Shown: piece by piece, positions 15,929-25,247 of the stretch | Layout of the letters: the number at the start of each line of letters is the position of its first letter | How positions within the stretch are numbered: the stretch's first letter is position 1 | Source: Clostridia bacterium | GTDB taxonomy: Bacteria; Bacillota; Clostridia; Oscillospirales; Acutalibacteraceae | Reading direction: 5' to 3' | Assembly: GCA_024404145.1 (NCBI GenBank) | Contig: JAKSQK010000001.1 | Coordinates: 1-64,000 of the forward strand | Length of the DNA stretch: 64,000 nt | Notes under the pieces: generated by a model | Seen by the model: the letters and a program-made list of their open reading frames with translations, nothing else | Database searches by the model: none | Told to the model about the DNA's origin: nothing | Program-made: the position numbers and the translations under genes

Positions 15929-16426
15929 ATGATTTTAGACCTTAAAAGTGTCTTCGCCGATGTAGGCAAAGAGATTTCAGTCGATTATTTGTTCGATATG
16001 AGCAATACCGATTTTGCGGGTGGCTTTCCGCTCAAAACCCCCGTAAATGTAAAAGGCAGGGTGTATAACCGTGCCGGTGTCGTGGAAATTGAACTTAATA
16101 TGGTCTATGTTTTTGATGCCCCTTGCGACCGATGTGGCGCAGATACTGTTAGGGAATACAGTGTCGAATTTGTCAAGATGTTGGCAACCTCTATTGAGGG
16201 GGAAGAAAGCGATACTATTATTACGGTGCCCGATATGATGCTCGATGTGGACGAACTCGTATTTACCGAAGTTTTCTTAAGTCTTCCAACCAAGCACCTT
16301 TGTAAAGAGACATGCAAAGGATATTGTACTATGTGCGGAAAGAACTTAAATGAGGGCGAATGTAATTGTAAGAGCGATAGTATTGACCCGCGCCTGACAG
16401 AACTTGCAAAATTGTTAGATAATTGA
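15929..16426 (+). CDS. YceD family protein (DUF177)
   Basis: A 165-residue YceD/DUF177 protein. The family sits next to rpmF in most bacteria and has been linked to 23S rRNA maturation. The C-terminal part carries a cysteine cluster (CKETCKGYCTMCG, then CNC) that looks metal-binding and is typical of Gram-positive members. AAAGGTG precedes the ATG. It is followed after 32 nt by rpmF, and both use the promoter at 15862. Confidence 0.88.
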   Translation: MILDLKSVFADVGKEISVDYLFDMSNTDFAGGFPLKTPVNVKGRVYNRAGVVEIELNMVYVFDAPCDRCGADTVREYSVEFVKMLATSIEGEESDTIITVPDMMLDVDELVFTEVFLSLPTKHLCKETCKGYCTMCGKNLNEGECNCKSDSIDPRLTELAKLLDN

Positions 16427-16458
16427 TATTTATATAAATTTACGGGAGGGACTAAAAA

Positions 16459-16641
16459 ATGGCAGTACCTAAGAGAAAAACTTCAAAAGCAAGAAGAGAT
16501 AAGAGAAGAAACAACCTCTGGAAGCTCACAGCTCCTACACTTGTTAGATGTCCTGAATGCGGCGCATACAAGCGCCCTCATAGACTTTGTACATCTTGCG
16601 GTAAGTATAACGGCCGTCAGGTTACAGAGATTGCGGAATAA
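16459..16641 (+). CDS. rpmF: Ribosomal protein bL32
   Basis: Protein bL32 of the large ribosomal subunit, 60 residues, beginning MAVPKRKTSKARRDKRR. It has the four-cysteine zinc ribbon (CPEC and CTSC), so it is the zinc-binding C+ form. GGGAGGG precedes the ATG. A strong terminator follows. Confidence 0.97.
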   Translation: MAVPKRKTSKARRDKRRNNLWKLTAPTLVRCPECGAYKRPHRLCTSCGKYNGRQVTEIAE

Positions 16642-16658
16642 TTCGTAAAATTTCGAGG

Positions 16659-16690
16659 GGGGAGGAAGTTAGTCCTCCCCTTTATTTTAT
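16659..16690 (+). terminator. Terminator after rpmF
   Basis: GGGGAGGA and TCCTCCCC form a GC-rich 8-bp stem, followed by TTTATTTTAT. Confidence 0.85.
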
Positions 16691-16708
16691 ATTTGGCGGT
16701 GATGAATT

Positions 16709-18007
16709 ATGGCGGTTATTATAAATGATGTTAAGAAAAAAAGTGCGGCATATAAAGCCGGTATAAAACCTTTTTATACATTGCTTAAAATAAACGGCGA
16801 AGAAATAACCGATGTACTTGATTACCGTTTTTATCAAAATGAGAGCAAACTTTTGGTAGAGTTTGTTACGGATAAAGGAAAAATCAAAACAAAGAAAATC
16901 AAAAAAGGCGAGTATGAAGAATTAGGCCTTGAATTCAAAACCTATCTTATGGACAAAAAGCAGAGTTGCCGAAACAAATGTATTTTTTGTTTTATCGACC
17001 AACTCCCGAAAGGTATGAGAGATAGTCTTTATTTTAAGGATGATGATTCGAGACTTTCCTTCCTTTTCGGAAATTACATAACTCTGACAAACCTTTCCGA
17101 GCGTGAGATAGAGCGCATAATAAAAATGCATATAAGTCCCATAAACATTTCAGTTCATACAACAAACCCCGAACTTCGGGTTAAGATGATGGGCAATAAA
17201 AATGCAGGGAAAGCGCTGGGCATTATTAAGAGATTTAACGATGCCGATATAAAGATGAATTGTCAGCTCGTTTTATGCAGCGGGTATAACGACGGCAAAG
17301 AACTTGAAAGAAGTTTAGAAGACCTGCTCGGATTTAAGAATGTCGAGTGCGTTGCCTGTGTTCCGGTAGGTCTTACAGATTATAGAGAAAATCTTGAAAA
17401 ATTAGAGCCGTTTAATAAAGAAACGGCTTCAAAAACAATTGATACTATTGATAAATTCGGCGATATATCACTCGAAAAATACGGCGACAGAAGGGCTTAT
17501 GCCGCTGATGAATTTTATATAATAAGCGAAAGAGAAATCCCCTCCGCCGAATTTTACGGCGAGTTTTTGCAACTTGAAAACGGCGTAGGAATGTGGGCGC
17601 TTTTGAAAAAAGAGGCGCTTGACGCCATCGAGGGTTATGAAGACTGCGAAAAACCCCGAAATGTAACGCTTGTAACGGGTGTTGCGGCATATCCATTGAT
17701 TTGCGAAATTGCAGAACAATGCGAGAAAAAGTTTAACGGACTTAACTGCTTTGTTAAAGCGATAGAAAATGAATTTTTCGGCAAAAGAATTACAGTTGCC
17801 GGACTTGTTACCGCAACCGATATTATTAAGCAGTTGGGAAATACCGATTTAGGCGATGAAATTATTATCCCTTCAAATATGTTAAACAGCGATAAAACTA
17901 TGTTCCTCGATAGCATAACGGTAGATGAATTATCGCAAAAATTAGCCGTTAGAATAAGCATTGCCGAAAACGACGGCTATTCTCTTGTTGAGAAGATAAT
18001 AGGATAA
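16709..18007 (+). CDS. DUF512 protein with PDZ and radical-SAM-like domains
   Basis: A 432-residue protein with an N-terminal PDZ-like segment (about residues 1-65). A radical-SAM cysteine motif follows: Cys87, Cys91 and Cys94 in CRNKCIFCFIDQLPKG. The DUF512 C-terminal region comes last. The reaction is not known. In Clostridia this gene is regularly found just before der, as here (12 nt apart), suggesting a link to ribosome biogenesis. The ribosome binding site is weak (GGCGGTGAT). Confidence 0.88.
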   Translation: MAVIINDVKKKSAAYKAGIKPFYTLLKINGEEITDVLDYRFYQNESKLLVEFVTDKGKIKTKKIKKGEYEELGLEFKTYLMDKKQSCRNKCIFCFIDQLPKGMRDSLYFKDDDSRLSFLFGNYITLTNLSEREIERIIKMHISPINISVHTTNPELRVKMMGNKNAGKALGIIKRFNDADIKMNCQLVLCSGYNDGKELERSLEDLLGFKNVECVACVPVGLTDYRENLEKLEPFNKETASKTIDTIDKFGDISLEKYGDRRAYAADEFYIISEREIPSAEFYGEFLQLENGVGMWALLKKEALDAIEGYEDCEKPRNVTLVTGVAAYPLICEIAEQCEKKFNGLNCFVKAIENEFFGKRITVAGLVTATDIIKQLGNTDLGDEIIIPSNMLNSDKTMFLDSITVDELSQKLAVRISIAENDGYSLVEKIIG

Positions 18008-18019
18008 AGGAGATTTGTT

Positions 18020-19345
18020 ATGGCAAAACCGGTTGTTGCAGTTGTCGGAAGACCTAATGTAGGAAAATCGACTCTTTTTAATAAACTTATAGGTCGGCGC
18101 CTTTCTATTGTTGACGATACTCCGGGCGTTACAAGAGACCGAATATACGGTGATGCCGAATGGCACGGAAAAACGGTTATGCTTGTCGATACGGGCGGTA
18201 TAGAACCCAAAACCGATGATATAATTCTTTCGGGAATGAGAATGCAGGCGCAACTTGCCATTGATACGGCGCTTGTTATAATTTTTGTTGTCGATATGCA
18301 AACCGGTGTTACCGCAACCGACAGCGAAATTGCGGCAATGCTTCAAAAGAGCGGAAAACCGATAGTTTTATGCGTTAACAAATGCGATAATATAGGGGAT
18401 ACTCCGCCTGAATTTTACGAGTTTTATAATTTAGGACTCGGCGACCCATTAGCTGTTTCCTCTGTTCACGGGCACGGTACAGGCGATTTGCTTGACGAAG
18501 TATTCAAGAATTTACCCGAAGATGCATTTTCTGAGACCGAAGATGAAGATACCGTAAAAGTTGCCGTAATAGGAAAGCCGAATGCCGGTAAATCTTCTCT
18601 TGTAAATAAAATCATCGGAGAAGACCGCCTCATAGTTTCGGATATTGCAGGAACAACAAGAGATGCCATTGATACCCTTGTTCAAAACGATTTCGGAAGT
18701 TTCAACTTTATTGATACAGCAGGACTTCGCCGAAAGAGTAAAATAGACGACAAAATAGAAAAATACAGTGTTTTGAGAGCCAAAATGGCGATAGAAAGAG
18801 CCGATGTTTGCGTTATCATGATAGACGGCGCCGACGGATTTACCGAGCAGGATTCAAAGGTTGCGGGTTTGGCGCTTGAACAAGGCAAGGGCTGTATTAT
18901 CGCCGTAAATAAGTGGGATATAGTAGAAAAAGACGGTCAAACAATGGATAATTACCGAAAAAAACTTATGAACGATTTTTCCTTTATGCCGTTTGCCCCG
19001 ATTATATTTATTTCGGCAAAAACCGGTCAGCGACTCGACCGTTTATTTGAACTTATTAAATATGTTCATTCACAAAACACAATGCGTATTTCAACCGGAA
19101 AACTAAACGATATTCTGGCAGATGCTACGGCTCGTGTTCAACCTCCGAGCGATAAGGGAAAGCGCCTGAAAATTTACTATATGACACAGGCATCGACCTG
19201 TCCGCCAACCTTCGTTGCTTTTTGCAATAGGGCGGAACTCTTCCATTTTTCGTATCAGAGATATCTCGAAAATCAAATTCGTTCAACCTTTGGTCTTGAA
19301 GGAACTCCGATTAGATTTATAATCAGAGAAAGAGGAGAAAAATAA
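18020..19345 (+). CDS. der: Ribosome biogenesis GTPase Der (EngA)
   Basis: An essential GTPase with two G domains in tandem that helps to assemble the 50S subunit. P-loops are GRPNVGKST (residues 10-18) and GKPNAGKSS (about 188-196), each followed by its DTPG/DTAG and NKxD motifs, and a C-terminal KH-like domain closes the 441-residue protein. AAAGGAG precedes the ATG. Its TAA overlaps the plsY ATG by one base (TAATG). Confidence 0.97.
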   Translation: MAKPVVAVVGRPNVGKSTLFNKLIGRRLSIVDDTPGVTRDRIYGDAEWHGKTVMLVDTGGIEPKTDDIILSGMRMQAQLAIDTALVIIFVVDMQTGVTATDSEIAAMLQKSGKPIVLCVNKCDNIGDTPPEFYEFYNLGLGDPLAVSSVHGHGTGDLLDEVFKNLPEDAFSETEDEDTVKVAVIGKPNAGKSSLVNKIIGEDRLIVSDIAGTTRDAIDTLVQNDFGSFNFIDTAGLRRKSKIDDKIEKYSVLRAKMAIERADVCVIMIDGADGFTEQDSKVAGLALEQGKGCIIAVNKWDIVEKDGQTMDNYRKKLMNDFSFMPFAPIIFISAKTGQRLDRLFELIKYVHSQNTMRISTGKLNDILADATARVQPPSDKGKRLKIYYMTQASTCPPTFVAFCNRAELFHFSYQRYLENQIRSTFGLEGTPIRFIIRERGEK

Positions 19346-20001
19346 TGGTTTTTACCGCTGTTATTGCAGTAATTTGCGCATATCTTTTAGGCAGCATAAA
19401 TTTTGCCGTTGTTTTCATAAGGGCGTTTATAAATAAAGATGTAAGAAATATAGGAAGCGGAAATGCCGGAACTACAAATGCGATGAGAGCAGGGGGCAAA
19501 AAGGTCGGAATACTAACCTTTCTCTGCGATTTTGCAAAAGGGGTTTTTTCGGCTTTTTTAGGCAAAATTGTATTTTCATATCTTTTTGAAATAACGGCAA
19601 TTAACTATGTTAAACCGATATACGGGGCATATATTTGCGGTTTTGTCTGCCTGATAGGTCATATTTGGCCTTTGTTTTTTGAATTTCGGGGCGGAAAAGG
19701 TGTTGCAACGGGAGTAGGTGTCTTTTTTGTCATTTGCCCTATTGCAAGTTTAATCGGTCTTGTGGCTTTTACCGTTTGTTTTTTGATTTCGAGAACGGTA
19801 TCGCTTTCTTCGATTATAGGAACTGTAAGTGTTGTTGCAACTGCGCTTATACTGTATGATAAAAGCGCTATGTTCCTGCCGCAACTTGTAATGGGTTGCA
19901 TTATGGGAATAATGGTTATTGTAAAACATAAAGATAATATCAAAAAAATAATAAAGGGCGAAGAAAATAAATTCGCAAAGGGAAAAGGAAAAAATGGCTA
20001 A
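19345..20001 (+). CDS. plsY: Acyl-phosphate glycerol-3-phosphate acyltransferase PlsY
   Basis: A membrane enzyme that acylates glycerol-3-phosphate from acyl-phosphate, the first step of phospholipid synthesis. The 218-residue protein shows the conserved loops GSINFAVVFIR, NIGSGNAGTTNAMRAGGKK and FRGGKGVATGVGVFF, and five to seven membrane segments. It overlaps der and gpsA, so the three are cotranslated; gpsA makes its substrate. Confidence 0.97.
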   Translation: MVFTAVIAVICAYLLGSINFAVVFIRAFINKDVRNIGSGNAGTTNAMRAGGKKVGILTFLCDFAKGVFSAFLGKIVFSYLFEITAINYVKPIYGAYICGFVCLIGHIWPLFFEFRGGKGVATGVGVFFVICPIASLIGLVAFTVCFLISRTVSLSSIIGTVSVVATALILYDKSAMFLPQLVMGCIMGIMVIVKHKDNIKKIIKGEENKFAKGKGKNG

Positions 20002-20980
20002 AATAACGGTTTTAGGTTCAGGCGGATGGGGAATGGCTATGGGACTTTCCGCATTTAATTACGGACATAATGTTACCCTCTGGTCTCCGTTCGAAAACGA
20101 AGTAAAACTTCTTAAAGAAACGAGAACAAATGAGAGACTGCTAAAAGGAATTTTTTTGCCGAACGAAATTGAAATAACGAGCGATATATGCGCTGCTGAA
20201 AATTCTCTTTTAACTATTATCGCAGTTCCGTCTTTCGCTGTAAGAGATGTTTCAAAACGGCTTTCAAAAGTTAAAAATCATGGCATTATAGTAAATCTCT
20301 CAAAGGGTATTGAAGACGGAACTTTTAAGCGGTTATCCGAGGTTATAAAAGAGGAAAACCCGAATTCCGATGTTGTTGTTTTGTCTGGGCCTTCCCATGC
20401 GGAAGAGGTTGCAAGGAATATTCCGACCTCGCTTGTTGCGGCATCGGAAAGCAAATCGGCGGCAGCCGTTGTTCAAAAGGAACTTTCAAGCGAATTTTTA
20501 AGGGTTTATACGGGCGATGATATTATAGGCGTTGAGCTTGGCGGAGCCCTAAAAAATGTTATAGCCATCTGCGCCGGTATCTGCGACGGCTTGGGACTTG
20601 GAGATAATTCAAAGGCGGCGCTTATTACAAGAGGACTTTCCGAAATTTGCTCTTTGGGTGTAAAAATGGGTGCAGACCGAAAGACCTTTGCCGGTCTTTC
20701 GGGGATAGGCGATTTGATTGTAACCTGTACTTCGTGCCATAGCCGAAATAACCGATTCGGAAATCTTGTTGGCAAGGGCAGCGATATAAATTCAGCATTA
20801 AAAGAGGTAGGAACGGTTGAAGGGTATTTTGCTTGTAAGACGGCATATTCTCTTTCAAAAAAATATGAAGTTTTAATGCCGATAACCGAAATTTGTTACG
20901 GTGTTTTATTTGATAATAAACCGATAAATTCGGTGGTAAAAGAACTAATGCTGCGCCCTAACAAAGCCGAAAACGAATAA
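19994..20980 (+). CDS. gpsA: Glycerol-3-phosphate dehydrogenase GpsA
   Basis: An NAD(P)H-dependent enzyme that reduces dihydroxyacetone phosphate to glycerol-3-phosphate for lipid synthesis. The N-terminal Rossmann motif is GSGGWGMAMG (residues 7-16). The conserved segments LSKGIE, LSGPSHAEEVA and the active-site region ELGGALKNVIAICAGICDG follow. At 328 residues it is normal. It overlaps plsY by 8 nt. No clear terminator is seen before the rpmB promoter. Confidence 0.97.
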   Translation: MAKITVLGSGGWGMAMGLSAFNYGHNVTLWSPFENEVKLLKETRTNERLLKGIFLPNEIEITSDICAAENSLLTIIAVPSFAVRDVSKRLSKVKNHGIIVNLSKGIEDGTFKRLSEVIKEENPNSDVVVLSGPSHAEEVARNIPTSLVAASESKSAAAVVQKELSSEFLRVYTGDDIIGVELGGALKNVIAICAGICDGLGLGDNSKAALITRGLSEICSLGVKMGADRKTFAGLSGIGDLIVTCTSCHSRNNRFGNLVGKGSDINSALKEVGTVEGYFACKTAYSLSKKYEVLMPITEICYGVLFDNKPINSVVKELMLRPNKAENE

Positions 20981-21014
20981 ATCCGAATTTTTTATCTTTT
21001 TATTAAAAAAATAC

Positions 21015-21043
21015 TTGCAATTTTGCCGATTTTATGGTATCAT
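21015..21043 (+). promoter_or_regulatory. Promoter of rpmB
   Basis: TTGCAA (21015-21020) and TATCAT (21038-21043), 17-bp spacer. Confidence 0.65.
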
Positions 21044-21096
21044 TGCTTTTGCTATCGAAATTTGTTATTTATATAACTTAAAGGGAGGTGCAGACC

Positions 21097-21285
21097 ATGG
21101 CTAAATGTGATATCTGCAATAAAGAAATCGCTTTCGGAATTAAAGTTTCCCATTCACACAGACGTTCCAACAGAACTTGGAAGCCAAATGTTAAAAAAGT
21201 TAAAGCTATCGTTAACGGCACTCCTCGTCGTATAAACGTTTGCACCCGTTGCTTGCGTTCCGGTAAGGTTACAAGAGCAATCTGA
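21097..21285 (+). CDS. rpmB: Ribosomal protein bL28
   Basis: Protein bL28 of the large subunit, 62 residues, beginning MAKCDICNKEIAFGIKVSHS. The CDIC and CTRC pairs make it the zinc-binding C+ form. The ATG at 21097 is 8 nt after GGGAGG (21083-21088); an in-frame GTG at 21088 overlaps the ribosome binding site and is rejected. Single-gene transcript with its own promoter and terminator. Confidence 0.96.
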   Translation: MAKCDICNKEIAFGIKVSHSHRRSNRTWKPNVKKVKAIVNGTPRRINVCTRCLRSGKVTRAI

Positions 21286-21305
21286 TAAGTAATTTTTTTA
21301 TGTGC

Positions 21306-21347
21306 AAAGGTCTTGAGTAACCTATTGGTATCTCGAGGCCTTTTTCA
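21306..21347 (+). terminator. Terminator after rpmB
   Basis: AAAGGTCTTGAG and CTCGAGGCCTTT pair with one G-U, followed by a T run. Confidence 0.8.
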
Positions 21348-21361
21348 TTTTAGGAGTATGT

Positions 21362-22018
21362 ATGATTAAAGCAGTTTTATTTGATTTAGACGGAACGCTT
21401 GTCGATTCCATTACCGACCTTGCAAACTCGGTTAATTTTGCGCTCGGCGAGTTGGGATTTGCAGAACATAAAGTTGAGGAATTTAAGAATTTTGTAGGCA
21501 ACGGAATACCTAAAATGCTTGAAAGAGCGCTTCCTGAAAACAAACGGGATAAGCAAACGCTTGAAAAAGCGCTAGATATTTTTTATAAATCTTATTCTGT
21601 TCATTTTGCCGATAATAGTAACCCTTATAAGGGTGTAAAAGAACTTGTAGTTGCTCTTAAAAAAAGGAAAATGAAAGTTGCCGTTGTAACAAACAAAGAA
21701 CAGCAGATGGCAAATAAGGTCGTTTCAAGCGCCTACGGCGATATGTTCGATATTATTTTCGGCAAGAGAAACGGTATCCCTTCAAAGCCGGACCCTACTG
21801 CGGCGCTTATTTGTATGAAAGAACTCGGCGTTAAGCCAAACGAATGCATATTTTTAGGCGATTCGGGAGTTGATATTCTGACAGGAATAAACAGCCAAGC
21901 ATTGGCGGTAGGCGTACTTTGGGGATATAGGGACAAAGAGGAACTTGTAAAAAACGGAGCAAAGTATATTATAGATACTCCGAATCAACTACTAAAAATA
22001 ATAGAAGAAACAGCGTGA
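21362..22018 (+). CDS. HAD-superfamily phosphatase (Gph/PpaX-like)
   Basis: A 218-residue haloacid dehalogenase-like phosphatase. Motif I is FDLDGTLVDS (nucleophile Asp8, acid Asp10), motif II is VVTNK, and motif IV is FLGDSGVD. The helical cap between motifs I and II is of the phosphoglycolate phosphatase/PpaX type. The substrate is not determined by sequence; phosphoglycolate or pyrophosphate are common for relatives. TAGGAG precedes the start. The next gene, an MFS transporter, follows after 50 nt. Confidence 0.88.
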   Translation: MIKAVLFDLDGTLVDSITDLANSVNFALGELGFAEHKVEEFKNFVGNGIPKMLERALPENKRDKQTLEKALDIFYKSYSVHFADNSNPYKGVKELVVALKKRKMKVAVVTNKEQQMANKVVSSAYGDMFDIIFGKRNGIPSKPDPTAALICMKELGVKPNECIFLGDSGVDILTGINSQALAVGVLWGYRDKEELVKNGAKYIIDTPNQLLKIIEETA

Positions 22019-22068
22019 AAATTTATGCCGAATAATAAAGATGCATAGTATTTTTTGTTTTTGAAAAA

Positions 22069-23250
22069 ATGGTGATTAAATTGAAATCTTCTTATAAAAG
22101 AACAAAAATTGCCTGTTTCGGCGGATACACCGTTCAAGCGATTATAAATAACTTTCTTCCTATTCTTTTTATTATTTTCAGGCAGGAATACGGCCTTTCT
22201 TACGAAAGTCTCGGAAGAATAATTCTTGTTAACTTTTTTGTTCAAATTTTTGCCGATATCGCAACGCCCTTTGTTGCAAAAAAAATAGGTTTCAAAAAAC
22301 TTGTTGTTTTTTGCCATTTCCTTGCTTTTTTAGGACTTGCTTCATTCGGGTTTATAAACTTTATCGTTAAAGATATATATTTAAGCATTTTAATTTCGGT
22401 TGTGATATATGCTTTCGGAAGCGGAATAATCGAGGTTGTGGTAAGTCCTATTATGGAATATCTTCCTACCGATAATAAAGAAGGGAATATGTCGGTTCTT
22501 CATTCTTTTTATTGCTGGGGACAGGCATTTACAATTATAGTTACAACAGTACTTGTAAAACTGTTGGGTTTCGGGCTATGGAAATTTATTCCGATAATTT
22601 GGTCGGCGGTTCCTTTTATCAATATGATATTTTTCTGCACCGTTCCGGTTGTTGAGCCGAAAAAAACAGAAAAAAGGGAAAAAGGCGGAAAAGATTTATT
22701 TGTTTTAATACTTATTTTAGCGCTTATGCTTTGTTCGGGCGCCAGTGAAATTGCAATGAGCCAGTGGGCATCAATTTTCGCCCAAAGCGGACTCAAAGTT
22801 TCAAAGGTTGTCGGCGATATCTTAGGACCATGCGCCTTTGCGATATTTATGGGAACGGGAAGAATACTCTATGCCGTTTTCTCAAAAAGGATACCGTTTA
22901 TAAAAGTAATGCTTGTTTCAAGTTTTCTTTGCGCCGTTTGTTATTTTGTTGTCGGAATTTCAAACAGTCCGATAATTTCGCTGTTTTTCTGCGCCTTTTG
23001 CGGAATAACCGTAAGTGCTTTTTGGCCGGGAACGCTCTCCTATGCGGTAAAATTATTCCCCGATAAACCGACCTTTATTTTCGGTACGGTGGCGCTTTTC
23101 GGCGACTTGGGCTGTTCGCTCGGCCCATGGCTTTTGGGCTTTGCTGCCGATAAAATAAACCTTAATTTCGGCTTTGTTATTTCAACGGTTTTCCCTTTGC
23201 TAATGATTATAATCGTATTGCTTTTGAGAAAAAAAGAATTGAAAAATTAA
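22069..23250 (+). CDS. MFS transporter
   Basis: A 393-residue integral membrane protein with about 12 hydrophobic segments and a hydrophilic central loop (around VVEPKKTEKREKGGKD), the layout of the major facilitator superfamily. The substrate cannot be told. The start is uncertain: ATG at 22069 or TTG at 22081, which has GGTGAT upstream. The segment FWPGTLSYAVKLFP near the second half is typical of sugar/unknown-substrate members with FucP-like structure, but this is not decisive. Confidence 0.82.
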   Translation: MVIKLKSSYKRTKIACFGGYTVQAIINNFLPILFIIFRQEYGLSYESLGRIILVNFFVQIFADIATPFVAKKIGFKKLVVFCHFLAFLGLASFGFINFIVKDIYLSILISVVIYAFGSGIIEVVVSPIMEYLPTDNKEGNMSVLHSFYCWGQAFTIIVTTVLVKLLGFGLWKFIPIIWSAVPFINMIFFCTVPVVEPKKTEKREKGGKDLFVLILILALMLCSGASEIAMSQWASIFAQSGLKVSKVVGDILGPCAFAIFMGTGRILYAVFSKRIPFIKVMLVSSFLCAVCYFVVGISNSPIISLFFCAFCGITVSAFWPGTLSYAVKLFPDKPTFIFGTVALFGDLGCSLGPWLLGFAADKINLNFGFVISTVFPLLMIIIVLLLRKKELKN

Positions 23251-23293
23251 AGATAATATTTTATAATATTTTTGGATGAAAGGTGGAAGCAAA

Positions 23294-23773
23294 ATGAAAA
23301 GAAAAGATTATCTTTCCTGGGATGAATATTTTATGGGTATTGCGGTTTTATCTTCAATGCGAAGTAAAGACCCCTCAACCCAAGTAGGCGCCTGTCTTGT
23401 TGACCGAGAAAATAAAATCCTTTCGGTTGGATATAACGGAATGCCTAAATGCTGTAATGATGATGAGTATCCGTGGGGAAGAGATGGCGCTCCGCTCGAA
23501 TCAAAATATCTTTTTGTTTGCCATGCAGAACTCAATGCCATTCTTAATTGCCATGGCGGTTCGGTGGAAAATGCCGTTTGCTATACAACTCTTTTCCCTT
23601 GTAACGAATGCGCTAAGGCGATAATTCAGTCGGGCATAAGCGAAATCGTTTATTTGAGCGATAAATACAGCGAAACCGACTCAACAAAAGCATCTAAGCG
23701 TATGTTTGACAGCGCAAATGTAAAATACCGTGCTTTTACTTCTTCTAATAAGGAAATTAAATTCAGTTTATAA
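23294..23773 (+). CDS. comEB: dCMP deaminase (ComEB-like)
   Basis: A zinc enzyme that deaminates dCMP to dUMP, the precursor for thymidylate. The 159-residue protein has the metal and catalytic motifs HAELNAI (His and proton-shuttling Glu) and PCNEC (two Cys ligands), plus an extra His/Cys-rich insert CCNDDEYPW seen in this family. The ATG at 23294 lies 7-8 nt after AAAGGTGG; the upstream in-frame ATG at 23276 precedes that site. Confidence 0.93.
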   Translation: MKRKDYLSWDEYFMGIAVLSSMRSKDPSTQVGACLVDRENKILSVGYNGMPKCCNDDEYPWGRDGAPLESKYLFVCHAELNAILNCHGGSVENAVCYTTLFPCNECAKAIIQSGISEIVYLSDKYSETDSTKASKRMFDSANVKYRAFTSSNKEIKFSL

Positions 23774-23786
23774 TAATTGCCATAAA

Positions 23787-23823
23787 AATAAAAGGACTGC
23801 GTATTGCAGTCCTTTTATTTTTG
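23787..23823. terminator. Bidirectional terminator between comEB and the cohesin-domain gene
   Basis: AAAAGGACTGC and GCAGTCCTTTT form an 11-bp stem with a GTATT loop, T-rich on both strands. It closes both the plus-strand gene and the long minus-strand operon. Confidence 0.85.
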
Positions 23824-23824
23824 T

Positions 23825-25216
23825 TTAATTACCTTCTTGCGTTTGATTTTCAAGTTTTTCTATGGCTTTGCGTTGTTTGTAGTTTAATATAAGATTTTTT
23901 AATATTGCAATTATAAAAATTATTATGCAAATTGATTCGCAAATGAGTAAGGTTATGATTATTTTACCCGAATTTGGAAGATAAGCAAAGTTGCTGAAAA
24001 TATTTCCGATGCTTTTTTCTGCGGCGCGTGTCGGGATAACAAAATCGGGAGCTCTTTGGAGCGATTCGGTTATCGTATCGAAACGGTAGAATGAACTTTT
24101 ACCGTCAACATAACAGTAAAGAACAAGAATATCTTTTAGATTTTCGTTACGGGACTTATATGCGCCAACTGTATTATTGCCTAACTGAACTTTATCATAA
24201 TACCATTCGCTGCCGTCTTCTACCGTTTTAGGCGGAGTTTCAACTATATAAAGGGAGTTATTGTTAATAATATAGTTTAGCTTTTTTAATTCGTTGTCTT
24301 CGGCATAAAACCAGTCTGACAAAGAATTATCGTCAGCAATTAAATAATAAAGAGTGTATTTCTTATTATCGGTAATAACATTGATATCGGTATCGTTATA
24401 TTTTATTGTTTGAAGCTCAAAAGAGGGGAAGATATTGTTGTTGCTTATGTTTTTGCTTATATGATAATTGACACCGTCAACCGTAACGGCAAGAGATTTA
24501 TCATCTATCATTTGTTGTTTTTGCGTTTCGTCTTTCGAAAGTCTTTTGATATTGATATTATATCTGGTGGCAACTCCGCCGACAGTAACATTTATCGTCT
24601 TTTTGTTTTCGCCTACCAAAATGCGGTAGTATCCTTTGCCCCAGACATTTGCGTCATTTGTAGATTTCGCATCTATTCTTATTTTTTCAACTGAGTAAGG
24701 AACAGTTGCGGTGTAATCGGTTATGTTTCTGTCGAAAGCGGGAGTTAATTCTCCTTCGGAAAGAGATATTGATGTAATCCCGCCGGTTTTTGAATCGTTG
24801 CCGCTTAATACATCAACGGTTGCAGAAGCCGCTGCATCATCTGTTTTTTTGTTTTCTTCGGCATTCATTGTGAATAAAAGACTAGATGAGCCCTCTGAAA
24901 GCGCAGTGAAAACAATCGAAAAATGTTCGCTGTTGCCGGAACTCGTCTGCTTTGATAACAGAACCGACGAGCCGCTTAGCGAAGAACCGCCCGAAACATA
25001 TTTAAGAATGTTGCTGTCAAAAGAAAGAGAGCCGTTTAATGACTTAATTGTAGATGTTGCACGATATGTTAAAGTAACCGTTACATTCTCTCCAACCTTA
25101 ACCGACTTTGAAGAAAGTCCGATAATGGCACTATCGGCAAAGGCGTTGATACTGATTGAAGCGATACTTCCCGCTAAAACAATCAAACAAATAAGAACAG
25201 ATAAAAACTTTTTCAT
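23825..25216 (-). CDS. Membrane-anchored protein with cohesin-like and cadherin-like domains
   Basis: A 463-residue extracellular protein with a signal peptide (MKKFLSVLICLIVLAGSIAS). A cohesin-like beta-sandwich follows (about residues 28-135: SSKSVKVGENVTVTLTYR, then LNGSLSFDSNILKY). Next is a cadherin-like beta-sandwich (about 145-225, ITDYTATVPYSVEKIRI and ending YNINIKRL). An unassigned region leads to a single membrane helix near residues 415-445 and a short cytoplasmic tail. Cohesins bind dockerins in cellulosomes, but single cohesins also occur in other surface proteins. It is the last gene of the rimP-nusA-infB operon, 31 nt after a lipoprotein gene. The start follows GGAGG; the preceding ATG is only 4 nt away from it. 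Confidence 0.78.
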   Translation of the reverse strand: MKKFLSVLICLIVLAGSIASISINAFADSAIIGLSSKSVKVGENVTVTLTYRATSTIKSLNGSLSFDSNILKYVSGGSSLSGSSVLLSKQTSSGNSEHFSIVFTALSEGSSSLLFTMNAEENKKTDDAAASATVDVLSGNDSKTGGITSISLSEGELTPAFDRNITDYTATVPYSVEKIRIDAKSTNDANVWGKGYYRILVGENKKTINVTVGGVATRYNINIKRLSKDETQKQQMIDDKSLAVTVDGVNYHISKNISNNNIFPSFELQTIKYNDTDINVITDNKKYTLYYLIADDNSLSDWFYAEDNELKKLNYIINNNSLYIVETPPKTVEDGSEWYYDKVQLGNNTVGAYKSRNENLKDILVLYCYVDGKSSFYRFDTITESLQRAPDFVIPTRAAEKSIGNIFSNFAYLPNSGKIIITLLICESICIIIFIIAILKNLILNYKQRKAIEKLENQTQEGN

Positions 25217-25247
25217 CATATTTCCTCCAAATACAGTTTTTTTATTT

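Noticed and set aside
16709..18007. Frameshift in the DUF512 gene suggested by several long minus-strand frames
   Set aside because: The plus-strand frame is complete with PDZ start, CxxxCxxC and normal end; the minus-strand frames are shadows.
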